From Burkholderia sp. WAC0059 (GTDB lineage Bacteria > Pseudomonadota > Gammaproteobacteria > Burkholderiales > Burkholderiaceae), in contig NZ_PNEO01000030.1 of the NCBI RefSeq assembly GCF_002870125.1, forward strand, positions 1 to 33,027: DNA of 33,027 nt, given 5' to 3'. Each line of letters opens with the position of its first letter. The stretch's first letter is position 1. A model generated the notes under the pieces. The model saw only the letters and a program-made list of their open reading frames with translations. It did no database searches and was not told the DNA's origin. The position numbers and the translations under genes are program-made. This document shows, piece after piece, positions 23,207 through 31,627 of this stretch.

Positions 23207-23633
23207 AATCAAACGACTGTCCGTCGCAGAAGCGGCGATCCTGATCGAAGGCTCGCGCCTGAAGGCGCAGGCGCTGGGTATCCCGATGTGCACGGCCGTC
23301 ACTGACGAATCGGGGCATTTGCTCACTTTCGAAAGAATGGACGGCGGCAAAGTCAGCAGTATCAGCATCGCGATCGACAAGGCATTCACCGGCGCGGTCG
23401 CGCGCAAGGGCACGCACGTCTACAACCAGCTATGCGTGCCGGGAAAGGGCACGTTCGGCATTCACGTGACCAACGGCGGCCACTTCAGCATCATCGGCGG
23501 CGGCCTTCCGGTGACGGTGGACGGCGTGATCGTCGGTGGCGTCGGCGTGAGTTCCGGCACGGCGGACGAGGACCTGGTGGTCGCGCAGGCGGCGATCGAC
23601 TACTTCCGCGAGCGCACCGGCTTTGCCGAATAA
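23199..23633 (+). CDS. GlcG/HbpS-like (DUF336) heme-binding family protein
   Basis: The 144-residue protein is of the GlcG/HbpS family, which also forms the C-terminal domain of PduO. The fold is shown by VTDESGHLLTFERMDG (34-49), the SIAIDKAFTGAVARKGTH segment and the conserved GGGLPVTVDGVIVGGVGVSSG block near the C-terminus. Family members bind heme or corrinoid or have no known activity; GlcG genes are often found inside catabolic operons. No signal peptide is seen, so it is cytosolic. The start overlaps the lyase gene (ATGCTTGA). Its role here is unknown; a catalytic helper or ligand-binding role is only a guess. Confidence 0.82.
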   Translation: MLEIKRLSVAEAAILIEGSRLKAQALGIPMCTAVTDESGHLLTFERMDGGKVSSISIAIDKAFTGAVARKGTHVYNQLCVPGKGTFGIHVTNGGHFSIIGGGLPVTVDGVIVGGVGVSSGTADEDLVVAQAAIDYFRERTGFAE

Positions 23634-23673
23634 GCACACGCGAACGATCCGTTTCTCTTGCCCGACGACCATC

Positions 23674-24858
23674 ATGCCTTCCCAGATCGCTGAATCTTCG
23701 CAATCCCTTCGCGGTCCGCTCGAATTTCCGGACAGCCCGCTGTCGAGGGCGAGCCTCCAGCCGCTGATGCTGGGCCTCTTCCTGCCGACGCAGACAGGCG
23801 GCTTCTCGCAGTCCACATACCCGCGCGGGACGGACTGGTCCTTCGAATACAACCGCGCGCTGGCGCTGAAAGCCGAGTCGTACGGCTTCGATTTCGTGTT
23901 TGGCCTTCAGCAGTGGGTGCCCCGGGGAGGTTTTGGAGGGCGCTCGCATTACCGGGAAAATTTCCTCGATCCGTTCATCTCGACGGTGGCGCTCAGCGCG
24001 GTGACGACGCGGCTGATCACGATCTCGACCGTTCATATTCTGTACGGCAACTGGCATCCGCTGCATCTGGCGCGCTTTGCGGCGACGGCGGACCACATCT
24101 CGGGCGGCAAGTTCGGGCTGAACATCGTGACGGGCTACGACGCAGCCGAGCCGCGCATGTTCGGGATGACGCGCATCGAGCACGACGCGCGCTACGAGCA
24201 GGCCGATGAGTTTGCCTCGGTGATGGAGGCGTTGTGGGACGGCAGGGAGAATCTGACTCGTGAAGGGCGGTTCTACCGTCTTGAAGGTGCGTACGTCTCG
24301 CCCCGGCCGCGCTATGGCCGTCCGATCATGGTGTCGGCGAGCGCTTCGCAGGCGGGGTTCGAGTACGCGTCGAGACATTCGGATGTCGTGTTCACCTCGA
24401 GCCCGGCCGGGGCGGTCTTCGAGCGCGCGATCGAGGCGCTGCCCGAACACGTGAGGCGCATTCGCGCGCCGTACGAGGGGACGGGACGCGCGCCGAAGGT
24501 CATCATTTTCCCGCTGGTCATCTGCCGCCCGACGCGGGACGAGGCCTTTGCGTACCGGGATGCGATTGTGGCGCAGGCAGACCATGAATCGATTCGCGCA
24601 TACACGGCGCGGCACTCGGGCGGGGATGCCCAGGGCTGGAAGGAGCACGTTCCAGCCGACCGCGTACTGGGCGGGCACATCCAGATTGTCGGCGACCCGA
24701 ACGACGTGGCCAACGCTTTGCAGAGGCTGCACGAAGCGGGCTTCGACGGCGTTCAGATCGGATTCTACGACTACGCGCCGGAACTGGAGTTCTTCGCGCA
24801 GAACGTGTTGCCCCTGCTCGAAGCGCGTGGATTGAGGGTGAGGGGCGGCGAGCAATGA
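23674..24858 (+). CDS. LLM-class flavin-dependent monooxygenase, RutA/SfnG-like
   Basis: A 394-residue bacterial-luciferase-like enzyme. The core ISGGKFGLNIVTG is at residues 142-154, after STVHILYGNWHPLHLARFAATADH. The N-terminal LMLGLFLPTQTGGFSQ and the FGLQQWVPRGGFGG segment resemble RutA (pyrimidine ring-opening) and SfnG (dimethylsulfone) monooxygenases more than NtaA. These enzymes use reduced FMN supplied by a separate reductase. I start at ATG 23674; an in-frame TTG at 23623 overlaps the GlcG-like gene and adds 17 non-conserved residues. The stop overlaps the next LLM gene as ATGA. The pairing with a second monooxygenase suggests successive oxidations or two alternative substrates. 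Confidence 0.86.
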   Translation: MPSQIAESSQSLRGPLEFPDSPLSRASLQPLMLGLFLPTQTGGFSQSTYPRGTDWSFEYNRALALKAESYGFDFVFGLQQWVPRGGFGGRSHYRENFLDPFISTVALSAVTTRLITISTVHILYGNWHPLHLARFAATADHISGGKFGLNIVTGYDAAEPRMFGMTRIEHDARYEQADEFASVMEALWDGRENLTREGRFYRLEGAYVSPRPRYGRPIMVSASASQAGFEYASRHSDVVFTSSPAGAVFERAIEALPEHVRRIRAPYEGTGRAPKVIIFPLVICRPTRDEAFAYRDAIVAQADHESIRAYTARHSGGDAQGWKEHVPADRVLGGHIQIVGDPNDVANALQRLHEAGFDGVQIGFYDYAPELEFFAQNVLPLLEARGLRVRGGEQ

Positions 24859-26153
24859 AGCCCGGCCTGATCCTGAACGCCGTCGTGCTCGGCGTCGGCA
24901 TGCATCCGGCGGCATGGCGGTTTCGTCGCGATGGCGCGTTCTCGTCGCTCGGCCTGCCGTTCTATCGGGAGTTGGGACGGCTCGCCGAGTCCGCATGCCT
25001 GCATGCGCTGTTTTTGGCCGATACGCTGGCCGTCAACGAGGAAAACTTCGAACGGCCGAATCTCGGTGCGATGGATCCGCTTGTTGCGCTCGCCTCGATT
25101 GCGGGCACGACGAGCCATCTTGGCCTGGTCGCGACTGCGTCGACGACGTACAACGATCCGTTCAATCTCGCGCGCCGCGTGTCGACGCTCGACCATCTGA
25201 GCGATGGCCGCGCGGGCTGGAACGTCGTCACGACGTTCGTGCCCGACGTGGCCGCCAATTTCGGCAATGCGCCGCTGCCGGACGCCGATGCGCGCTATGC
25301 CCGCGCGGAGGAGTTCGTCGACGTCGTGCGCTCGCTATGGGGTAGCTGGGCGCCGCAGGCACTCGTCGGGGACAAGGCGCGAGGCGTCTACGTGGACGCC
25401 TCGCGGGTGAGGACGGTCGATTACCACGGTGCCCATTTCGACGTACGCGGTCCGCTGACGCTTCCGCCCTCGCGGCAGGGCGCGCCGGTGCTGTTTCAGG
25501 CCGGCTCGTCCGGAGCCGGGCGCGCGCTTGCCGCGCGAACGGCAGACGTCGTGTTTACCGCGCAGAACACGTTGTCCGGCGCGCAGACGTTTCGCGCCGA
25601 TATCCGGCGTCGGGCACAGGGGTTCGATCGCGATCCGGAGAGTGTGAAGGTGTTGCCGGGTCTGTTGCCGCTTCTGGGGGGCACCGAGGCGGAAGCGCGC
25701 CGTCGCAAGCGCGAGCTGGATGAGCTGGGCGGCGACGCGGAACTGAAGAAGCTGGCGCTGCGCGTCGGCGTGCCGGTCGACGCGCTCGAGCTCGACAAGC
25801 CTCTGCCGTTCGAGCAAATCCGGAACAATCCGTCGTTCAGGGGCGCGGAAGGTTTTCGTAGTGCTGCGCTCGAGTTGGGGCGGCGCGAGGGGTTGACGGT
25901 GCGCGAGATTCTCTACCGGAACGGCGGTGGCCACTTGCAGGTGGTCGGCACGCCGGAGCAGGTCGCGCAGACGATCGGGGACTGGTTCGACCAGCGCGCG
26001 TGCGACGGCTTCAACCTGATGATCGACGTGCTGCCCGACGGGCTCGGCGACTTCGCGGCGCAGGTCGTTCCGCTGCTGCAGAAGCGCGGCGTATTTCGCC
26101 GCGAGCCGGACGGCGCGACGTTGCGCTCCAATCTTGGATTACGGGGTAAATGA
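24855..26153 (+). CDS. LLM-class FMN-dependent monooxygenase, NtaA/SnaA/DszA type (second copy of type)
   Basis: The 432-residue enzyme is of the NtaA/SnaA/DszA branch, the same branch as the product of 18219-19520. The signature SDGRAGWNVVT is at residues 116-126, preceded by GLVATASTTYNDPFNLARRVSTLDH. The C-terminal half has the family's QGAPVLFQAGSSGAGRALAARTADVVF and the NGGGHLQVVGTPEQVAQTI segment. Its start overlaps the upstream LLM gene by ATGA and its own stop overlaps the crotonase gene by ATGA, so all three are translationally coupled. Reduced FMN must come from elsewhere in the genome. C-S or C-N bond cleavage is the family's usual chemistry; the substrate is unknown. Confidence 0.87.
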   Translation: MKPGLILNAVVLGVGMHPAAWRFRRDGAFSSLGLPFYRELGRLAESACLHALFLADTLAVNEENFERPNLGAMDPLVALASIAGTTSHLGLVATASTTYNDPFNLARRVSTLDHLSDGRAGWNVVTTFVPDVAANFGNAPLPDADARYARAEEFVDVVRSLWGSWAPQALVGDKARGVYVDASRVRTVDYHGAHFDVRGPLTLPPSRQGAPVLFQAGSSGAGRALAARTADVVFTAQNTLSGAQTFRADIRRRAQGFDRDPESVKVLPGLLPLLGGTEAEARRRKRELDELGGDAELKKLALRVGVPVDALELDKPLPFEQIRNNPSFRGAEGFRSAALELGRREGLTVREILYRNGGGHLQVVGTPEQVAQTIGDWFDQRACDGFNLMIDVLPDGLGDFAAQVVPLLQKRGVFRREPDGATLRSNLGLRGK

Positions 26154-26854
26154 TGCTGCTTTATTCGAAGGAAAACGACGTGGCGCGCATCACGTTCGAC
26201 AGTCCGGCGACGTCGAACGCGATTACGTTCCGGGTGATGAACGATTACATCGACGCGCTCGTTGCCGCGCGTGAGAGCGGTGCGCGCTTTTTGCTGATCG
26301 ACGCGAACGGTCCGGATTTTTCGGTCGGTCGGGACCAGAAAGAACGCGTGCCCGACGTGAGCCGCGAGCAGAATCTGACGTTGATCCTGAAGGCCAATGC
26401 CGCACTGCGTGCGTTCAGCGGCGTCAGCATCGCGCTGATTCAGGGGCGTGCGCTCGGCTTCGGCTCCGGCATCGCGTTGCACAGCACGATCTCGATCGGC
26501 GCGAGCGATGCGGTGCTCGGTTTCGACGAAATCCAGCATGGCCTCGCACCGCTCGTGGTTGCCGCGTACGCGCCTTACTTCATCGCGCCGCGTATCGCGC
26601 AGGAGCTCGTGATTACCGGCCGCCCGGTACCGGCTGCGGAGGCCCGCGAAATCGGGTTGTTGAGCCGGGTGGTGCCGGCTACCGAACTCGCGCGGGCGGG
26701 ACGGGAGACGATCGATAGCCTTGCGGGGTACCTGCCTTCGGCCATCCGGCTGCTGCGCGAGTATCACGAGAGCGGGGCGAGCTACCCGGACGCATCGACG
26801 CTGGAAGCAGCCGTGCAACGGCTTGCGGACTGGCTCGGACAAGGCAAGCCCTGA
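26150..26854 (+). CDS. Short enoyl-CoA hydratase/isomerase (crotonase) family protein
   Basis: At 234 residues this crotonase is about 20-30 residues shorter than usual. The oxyanion-hole segments are visible as NGPDFSVGRD (53-62) and GRALGFGSGIAL (99-110). Of the two catalytic glutamates of enoyl-CoA hydratase, the first is replaced (Gly107 where GGGxE is expected) while the second remains as Glu127 (LGFDEI). Simple hydratase activity is therefore doubtful; an isomerase, hydrolase or C-C lyase reaction is possible. It is coupled by ATGA to the upstream monooxygenase, which implies a CoA-linked or related step in the same pathway, yet no CoA ligase is present in the operon. Confidence 0.85.
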   Translation: MMLLYSKENDVARITFDSPATSNAITFRVMNDYIDALVAARESGARFLLIDANGPDFSVGRDQKERVPDVSREQNLTLILKANAALRAFSGVSIALIQGRALGFGSGIALHSTISIGASDAVLGFDEIQHGLAPLVVAAYAPYFIAPRIAQELVITGRPVPAAEAREIGLLSRVVPATELARAGRETIDSLAGYLPSAIRLLREYHESGASYPDASTLEAAVQRLADWLGQGKP

Positions 26855-26878
26855 TATCGACGGTAACGGGAATAAACC

Positions 26879-28075
26879 ATGAAGATAAAATCGTTCATCA
26901 TCTCGGCGCTGACGGGGGGGGCGCTGGTTGCCGGCTGCACGCCGGCCTTCGCGGCCGACGCGCCGTTCAGGCTCGGCTATCTGGTCGACGCGTCGGGCCC
27001 GCAGGCAACGACGCTCAAGCCGACTTTCGATGCATTCCAGCTCTATGTCGCGCGCCTCAATCGCGCGGGAGGCGTGAACGGCCGGCAGATCGAGATCGTC
27101 ACGCGCGACATCCAGAGCGACACACAGCGCTCGCTGGACGCAGTTCAGTCGCTAAAGGCCGACGGCGTGTCGGGGCTGCTCGGTCTTGGCGCGACCAACA
27201 CCCATGCAGCCGTCTATGCCGCTGCACAGAGGCTGGCGTTGCCGGTAATCGCCGCGAACCCGATCAATATCCCGATCGTGCTGCCGCCTGCAAAGCCGTA
27301 TGCGTTCGGGATCGGCCAGGAGCTGAGCCTCACGGGGACCGTCGGCGGCCATTTCGCGCACCAGATTCGTCCGCAGGGCAAGACCATCGCGTGCGTGGCG
27401 TTCGAGGTGCCCGGTTCGATTCTCGGCTGCAGCAAGATTCTCGCGCAGGCAAAGGCGGAAGGGTACGAGCACGGCGAGCTTTACACGGTGCCGATCGACC
27501 AGCGCGATTTCCGCGCGGTCGTGGACAGGATCGTTGCGCTGAATCCCGACGTGGTGGCCGACTGCATTGGCCGCGAGCACGTGGCCGCGCTGTTGCCAAT
27601 TCTCTCGCGCTCGGCGTATCACGGGGTGTTCCTGTCGATGGATACCGGCATCGGCGACGACACGCTGACTGACGCGGTGTCTGCCGATTCGAAGCTGCAG
27701 GTCTACAGCTACACGCGCTTCGTTACCAACACGGACGGTAGCGGGCCGCAGGTCGACGCGTTGCGCGCGGCATTGAGGGACGCCCATCTGCCCGACAACG
27801 ACGCGAGCTATGCGGGCGGCTGGGCGCTCGGCCTCGTCGTGACCGATGCGTTGCGCCAGTGCACCGGCGCATGCGGGCCGGACGCGTTTCGCGCGGCGCT
27901 CGAGAAGGTCGACGTCGACAGCGGCGGCTTGACGGGTACCCGGCTGACTTTCACGGCCGCGGATCACTATGGACCGTCTGCCTATCGGCTCTATCAGTTG
28001 AATCCAGCGACGAAGCGCTTCACCGCGATTGGCGGCTGGCAGCGTATCGCAAGCAACGGGCAGCTCGCCGATTGA
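26879..28075 (+). CDS. ABC transporter substrate-binding protein (branched-chain amino acid/urea/amide type)
   Basis: A 398-residue periplasmic binding protein of the LivJ/Peripla_BP_6 type. The N-terminal 25 residues form a signal peptide (MKIKSFIISALTGGALVAG then CTPAFA). LVAGC matches a lipobox with Cys20, but AFA-AD at 25/26 is also a good signal peptidase I site, so it may be a lipoprotein or soluble. The mature part begins APFRLGYLVDASGP, followed by the TFDAFQLYVARLNRAGGVNGRQIEIVTRD segment typical of the family. It starts 24 bp after the crotonase gene and 7 bp before the first permease gene. It should capture the operon's substrate; the ligand is unknown. Confidence 0.9.
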   Translation: MKIKSFIISALTGGALVAGCTPAFAADAPFRLGYLVDASGPQATTLKPTFDAFQLYVARLNRAGGVNGRQIEIVTRDIQSDTQRSLDAVQSLKADGVSGLLGLGATNTHAAVYAAAQRLALPVIAANPINIPIVLPPAKPYAFGIGQELSLTGTVGGHFAHQIRPQGKTIACVAFEVPGSILGCSKILAQAKAEGYEHGELYTVPIDQRDFRAVVDRIVALNPDVVADCIGREHVAALLPILSRSAYHGVFLSMDTGIGDDTLTDAVSADSKLQVYSYTRFVTNTDGSGPQVDALRAALRDAHLPDNDASYAGGWALGLVVTDALRQCTGACGPDAFRAALEKVDVDSGGLTGTRLTFTAADHYGPSAYRLYQLNPATKRFTAIGGWQRIASNGQLAD

Positions 28076-28082
28076 GCATGAA

Positions 28083-28958
28083 ATGAACGTCCTGTCCTTT
28101 TTGCTCGATCTACTGAGCAGCGCCGTGACTTACGCGCTGTTCGGCCTCGCTGTCGTGCTGGCGTACCGGACGAGCCGCGTGCTGATGTTCTGCGTCGGCG
28201 AGATCGGCATGGCGAGCGCCTACGTGCTGCGCAGCGTGTGGCTGTGGGTGGACGGCACGGTCGGCGGTTTCGTGCTTGCCGCCGCAGCGGCGCTCGGTTT
28301 CGCCGCGCTGGCAGGCTGGATACTCTATGCGCTGTTGCGTCGGCTGCCGTCCGGCGGCGATCGTTTTCTCGGTACCGTGGTCACGATTGCGGTCAGCATT
28401 TTTCTGGATGGACTGATGTCGGCAGTCTGGGGAGGAGAAACCGTGCCATTGCCGTTTCCGCACGGCACGGTGACGATCGACGGCGCGTCGCTGTCGATCG
28501 TGAGTCTCGGTATCGTCGTGGCGGGTAGTGTGCTGCTCACCGGCTTGCTGCTCGCGTTTTATCGCACGCGCGCGGGCATCGAGTTGCAGGCGGTGGCGGG
28601 CAACTGGCAACTGGCGGTGCTCAACGGCATTCCCGCCGCTCGCTGGCTCGCCGCAGCATGGATTATCGCTGCGATGGTCGGCGCGGTGGCCGGCGTTTCG
28701 TCGGCGGCCGTTTCCGCCGTGTCGGCGAGCGGCGTCGCAGTGGGCTTTTCCGGCATCGTTGCCGCGATCATGGGCGGGCTCACGAGTCCCGCCGGCGCAA
28801 TCGCCGGCGCGCTGGTGCTCGCGGCGGGCGAGAACGTCACGAGCCTGTATTTCGATGCGCGTTATAGCGTGGCCGTGCCGGTCGTGCTGCTGGTGCTGCT
28901 GCTCGCGCTGCGCCCCTCCGGGTTGAGCGGCCGGACCGAGCGCATATCGAGGACTTGA
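28083..28958 (+). CDS. Branched-chain-type ABC transporter permease, LivH-like
   Basis: A 291-residue integral membrane protein with about eight hydrophobic segments, the LivH/UrtB class. The N-terminal AVTYALFGLAVVLAYRTSRVLMF and the C-terminal SGIVAAIMGGLTSPAGAIAGALVL (G-rich segment near residues 222-245) are typical. I start at ATG 28083; an ATG at 28078 is in another frame. It begins 7 bp after the binding-protein gene and ends 2 bp before LivM. With LivM it should form the membrane channel. Confidence 0.9.
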   Translation: MNVLSFLLDLLSSAVTYALFGLAVVLAYRTSRVLMFCVGEIGMASAYVLRSVWLWVDGTVGGFVLAAAAALGFAALAGWILYALLRRLPSGGDRFLGTVVTIAVSIFLDGLMSAVWGGETVPLPFPHGTVTIDGASLSIVSLGIVVAGSVLLTGLLLAFYRTRAGIELQAVAGNWQLAVLNGIPAARWLAAAWIIAAMVGAVAGVSSAAVSAVSASGVAVGFSGIVAAIMGGLTSPAGAIAGALVLAAGENVTSLYFDARYSVAVPVVLLVLLLALRPSGLSGRTERISRT

Positions 28959-28960
28959 GC

Positions 28961-29995
28961 ATGGCGAGCCTCGTTCCTGCTTTACTCGATCCGGCCGTGA
29001 ACAAGCCTGCGAAGCGCGCCGCGACATTACGCACGGCGGCGACCGTCGCCGTCGTGCTGATTGCGCTGGCCGTGCCGCTGGTTTTGGGCGGCTATGGACT
29101 ATACGTTGCCGCCAGCGGCGCAATGATGGCTGTCGGTGCCATGGCGCTAACGGTACTGTCGGGCTCCGCCGGGCTGCCGTCGCTTGGCACCGCCGCATTT
29201 CTGGCTATCGGGGCGTTCACGTCCGGCATTCTCGCGACCCAGTGCGGGCTCGGGTTCGTGCCGGCTGTTCTGATCGCCTTGCTGCTCGGCTTCGCGGTCG
29301 GTTTGACGATCGCGTTGCTGACGTTGAGGGTATCCGGCCTGTACCTCGCGGTCGGTACGCTGGCGCTGCAGCATGTCGTGCAGATTGTCGCGACCGATCT
29401 CGACCTGAAGCTGACCTACGCAAGCGGATTCATGCTCGACGTCCCCCGCATTGCCGGCTGGTCGGTCAGTACGCCGGTTCGGTGGTGGGGGCTGGCCGCC
29501 GCGATGGTAGCGCTCGTCTACACGCTGTTCTCGCGGCTGCAGCGCGGACACGTCGGGCGCGAGTGGGCGCTGCTGAAAGCCGAGCCGAACGCGGCGGCGG
29601 CGCTGGGCGTATCGGCTGTGCGCACGCGGCTTGCGGTGTTTGCGCTGACGTCGGCGGTCATTGCCACCGCGGGCGCGGTGGACGGCTACCGGCTCGGCAA
29701 CGTGCAGGCCGCCAGCTACACGCTGCATTTGGCGATTACCTATCTGACGGTGGTGGCGCTGGGCGGAGCGGGCAGGCTCGTCGGCGCAATCGTCGCTTCG
29801 TACGCGCTCGTCGTCCTGCCGGATGCCGTCGACGCATTGCTGGGTGGGATGGGCGTCGACGTGACGTCGCACGGCGCGGGCATCGACAACATGCTGATAG
29901 GCGCGATTCTCGCGTTCGCGCTGCTTGGTGGGCTCGCCCGCCTGAGCCGGGCAATCATGGCGCGGCGCACGACGATCCGACAGGAGGCTCGATGA
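28961..29995 (+). CDS. Branched-chain-type ABC transporter permease, LivM-like
   Basis: A 344-residue membrane protein of the LivM/UrtC class, with an N-terminal cytoplasmic tail then about nine or ten hydrophobic segments. The core LTVLSGSAGLPSLGTAAFLAIGAF and the cytoplasmic coupling loop GREWALLKAEPNAAAALGV are typical of the family. ATG 28961 is chosen because GAGGA stands 7 bases upstream; a TTG at 28955 overlaps the LivH stop. Its stop overlaps the ATP-binding gene as ATGA. Confidence 0.9.
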   Translation: MASLVPALLDPAVNKPAKRAATLRTAATVAVVLIALAVPLVLGGYGLYVAASGAMMAVGAMALTVLSGSAGLPSLGTAAFLAIGAFTSGILATQCGLGFVPAVLIALLLGFAVGLTIALLTLRVSGLYLAVGTLALQHVVQIVATDLDLKLTYASGFMLDVPRIAGWSVSTPVRWWGLAAAMVALVYTLFSRLQRGHVGREWALLKAEPNAAAALGVSAVRTRLAVFALTSAVIATAGAVDGYRLGNVQAASYTLHLAITYLTVVALGGAGRLVGAIVASYALVVLPDAVDALLGGMGVDVTSHGAGIDNMLIGAILAFALLGGLARLSRAIMARRTTIRQEAR

Positions 29996-30762
29996 CTGAC
30001 TCTGCATTGCTGGAGGTGCGCGAGCTTTCGATTGCCTATGGATCGAATCGCGCATTGCAGGACGTTTCATTCAGCCTCCGACGCGGGCGCGGCCTTGCGC
30101 TCGCGGGCAGCAACGGCGCCGGCAAGACCTCGGTGCTCGGCGCCATCGCCGGGCTGCGCGTGTCACGCCAGACCGTCGGCGGAAAAATCGTGTTCGACGG
30201 CGTCGCGCTGGAGCAGGGGGAGGTGGCGGCCCGAATCGCAGCGGGCATTCGTCTCGTGCCGGATCGGGACAAGGTGTTCGGCCTGCTGACGGTTGCCGAA
30301 AATCTGGCGATCGGCGGCGCGCGCACGCCCAACGGCGCCATCCGGCTGGACGACGTAATCGGCTGGTTTCCCCGGCTTGGCGAGCGCATTTGCTCGCTCG
30401 CTGGCAACCTGTCCGGCGGCGAGCAGCAGATGCTCGGCATCGGCATGGCGCTTCTCGGCTCGCCTCAACTGCTTTTGCTCGACGAACCGACGCTCGGGCT
30501 TGCCGTGCCGGTGATCGAGGATCTGTGTATGCGTCTCGCCCGGCTGCGGCAGGAAACGGACCTGACGATGATCGTCGCGGAGTCCGATTCGCAATGGCTG
30601 ACCGGGTTCGCTGACCGCGCGCTCCTGCTTGATCGCGGCCGCGCCTTGCGCCGTTTCGATTCCCTGGCGGCCGGGGACTTGCCGGTCATCCACGATCTGA
30701 TGGTGGGGCTTGTGGTGGAAGACAGGAAATACCGCAGGGACAACCATGATGTCACGGCCTGA
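29992..30762 (+). CDS. ABC transporter ATP-binding protein, LivF-like
   Basis: A 256-residue ATPase, one of two that energise the importer. Walker A is GSNGAGKT (39-46), the signature LSGGEQQ (140-146) and Walker B LLLLDEP (ending 166). RLVPDRDKVFGLLTVAENL marks it as LivF rather than LivG. The switch region reads MIVAESDS (193-200), without a histidine; Gln is usual in LivF. CAGGAGG precedes ATG 29992, inside the LivM gene. Its end overlaps the next ATPase gene by 17 bp. Confidence 0.9.
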   Translation: MTDSALLEVRELSIAYGSNRALQDVSFSLRRGRGLALAGSNGAGKTSVLGAIAGLRVSRQTVGGKIVFDGVALEQGEVAARIAAGIRLVPDRDKVFGLLTVAENLAIGGARTPNGAIRLDDVIGWFPRLGERICSLAGNLSGGEQQMLGIGMALLGSPQLLLLDEPTLGLAVPVIEDLCMRLARLRQETDLTMIVAESDSQWLTGFADRALLLDRGRALRRFDSLAAGDLPVIHDLMVGLVVEDRKYRRDNHDVTA

Positions 30763-31594
30763 ACCGCCGGAGGCAACTGGGCACGGGGAAAACGTGCTGC
30801 GACTCGAGCGGGTCAGTTTGTCGTTCGGCGGACTCCAGGTATTGCGTGAGGTCGCGCTGACGCTCGAGGCCGGGGAGGTGCTCGCGCTGATCGGGCCGAA
30901 CGGGGCGGGCAAGTCCGCGCTGCTCAATTGTATTGGCGGCCTTTACCGGCCGTCGCCCGGCAGCGAGATATGGCTGCGAGGCAGACGTATCGATGCGTTG
31001 CCGCCGCACCGGATCGCCCGTCTCGGGGTCGGACGCACGTTTCAGGGGCTCAAGCTCGTGAACGATCGGTCGGTACTGGACAACATCCTGCTTGGCTGGA
31101 CGCCGCGCTTCTCGTCGGGGGCACTTGGCAGTCTCGCGTTTGCGGTACGCACCTGGCGCGAGGAGCGCGAGGCGAGGCTGAGGGCGCGCGAGGTAGCGGA
31201 TTTGTGCGGTCTCACCGACGTGCTCGACGTGCGTTGCGCGGATCTGCCGCTCGGCATGCTGCGGCGCGTGGACCTGGCGCGCGCACTGGTGGGTGAGCCT
31301 CAGGTGCTCCTGCTCGACGAGCCGGCGTCGGGCCTGAGCCATGACGAACGTCCGTTGATCGGCGAGATGGTCCGGGTCGCGCGCAGTCGCAAGGGCTTGT
31401 CTGTGCTATGGATCGAGCATGACCTGGATCTGGTGTTGTCGGAGGCGCAGCGTGCCATCGTGCTCCATCACGGGACGGTGGTGGCCTCCGGCGATCCTGC
31501 CATGGCAGACGGTCGCGTGCGCCTGCTCGACGGCTATCGGACGGGGACGTCCTCTACCCAGCTACCCAGCATTGACGCGAGTACAGCCGGCTGA
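30746..31594 (+). CDS. ABC transporter ATP-binding protein, LivG-like
   Basis: The second ATPase of the importer, 282 residues. Walker A is GPNGAGKS (50-57), Walker B VLLLDEP (187-193), and the H-loop His225 (WIEHD). GVGRTFQGLKLVNDRSVLDNILLG matches LivG. The ABC signature is degenerate, LPLGMLRR (167-174) where LivG normally has LPYGxQRR, so one ATP site may be weak. AGGGA upstream favours ATG 30746 (a second ATG is at 30749). It is the last gene of the ten-gene operon; 92 bp follow before the porin. Confidence 0.9.
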   Translation: MMSRPEPPEATGHGENVLRLERVSLSFGGLQVLREVALTLEAGEVLALIGPNGAGKSALLNCIGGLYRPSPGSEIWLRGRRIDALPPHRIARLGVGRTFQGLKLVNDRSVLDNILLGWTPRFSSGALGSLAFAVRTWREEREARLRAREVADLCGLTDVLDVRCADLPLGMLRRVDLARALVGEPQVLLLDEPASGLSHDERPLIGEMVRVARSRKGLSVLWIEHDLDLVLSEAQRAIVLHHGTVVASGDPAMADGRVRLLDGYRTGTSSTQLPSIDASTAG

Positions 31595-31627
31595 ATCGGC
31601 CGGATACCTGTAGAGGAAAAGATCAGG

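Noticed and set aside
28029..28082. Earlier start for the LivH-like permease
   Set aside because: It would overlap the end of the binding-protein gene by a non-conserved stretch; ATG 28083 begins directly at the first membrane helix.
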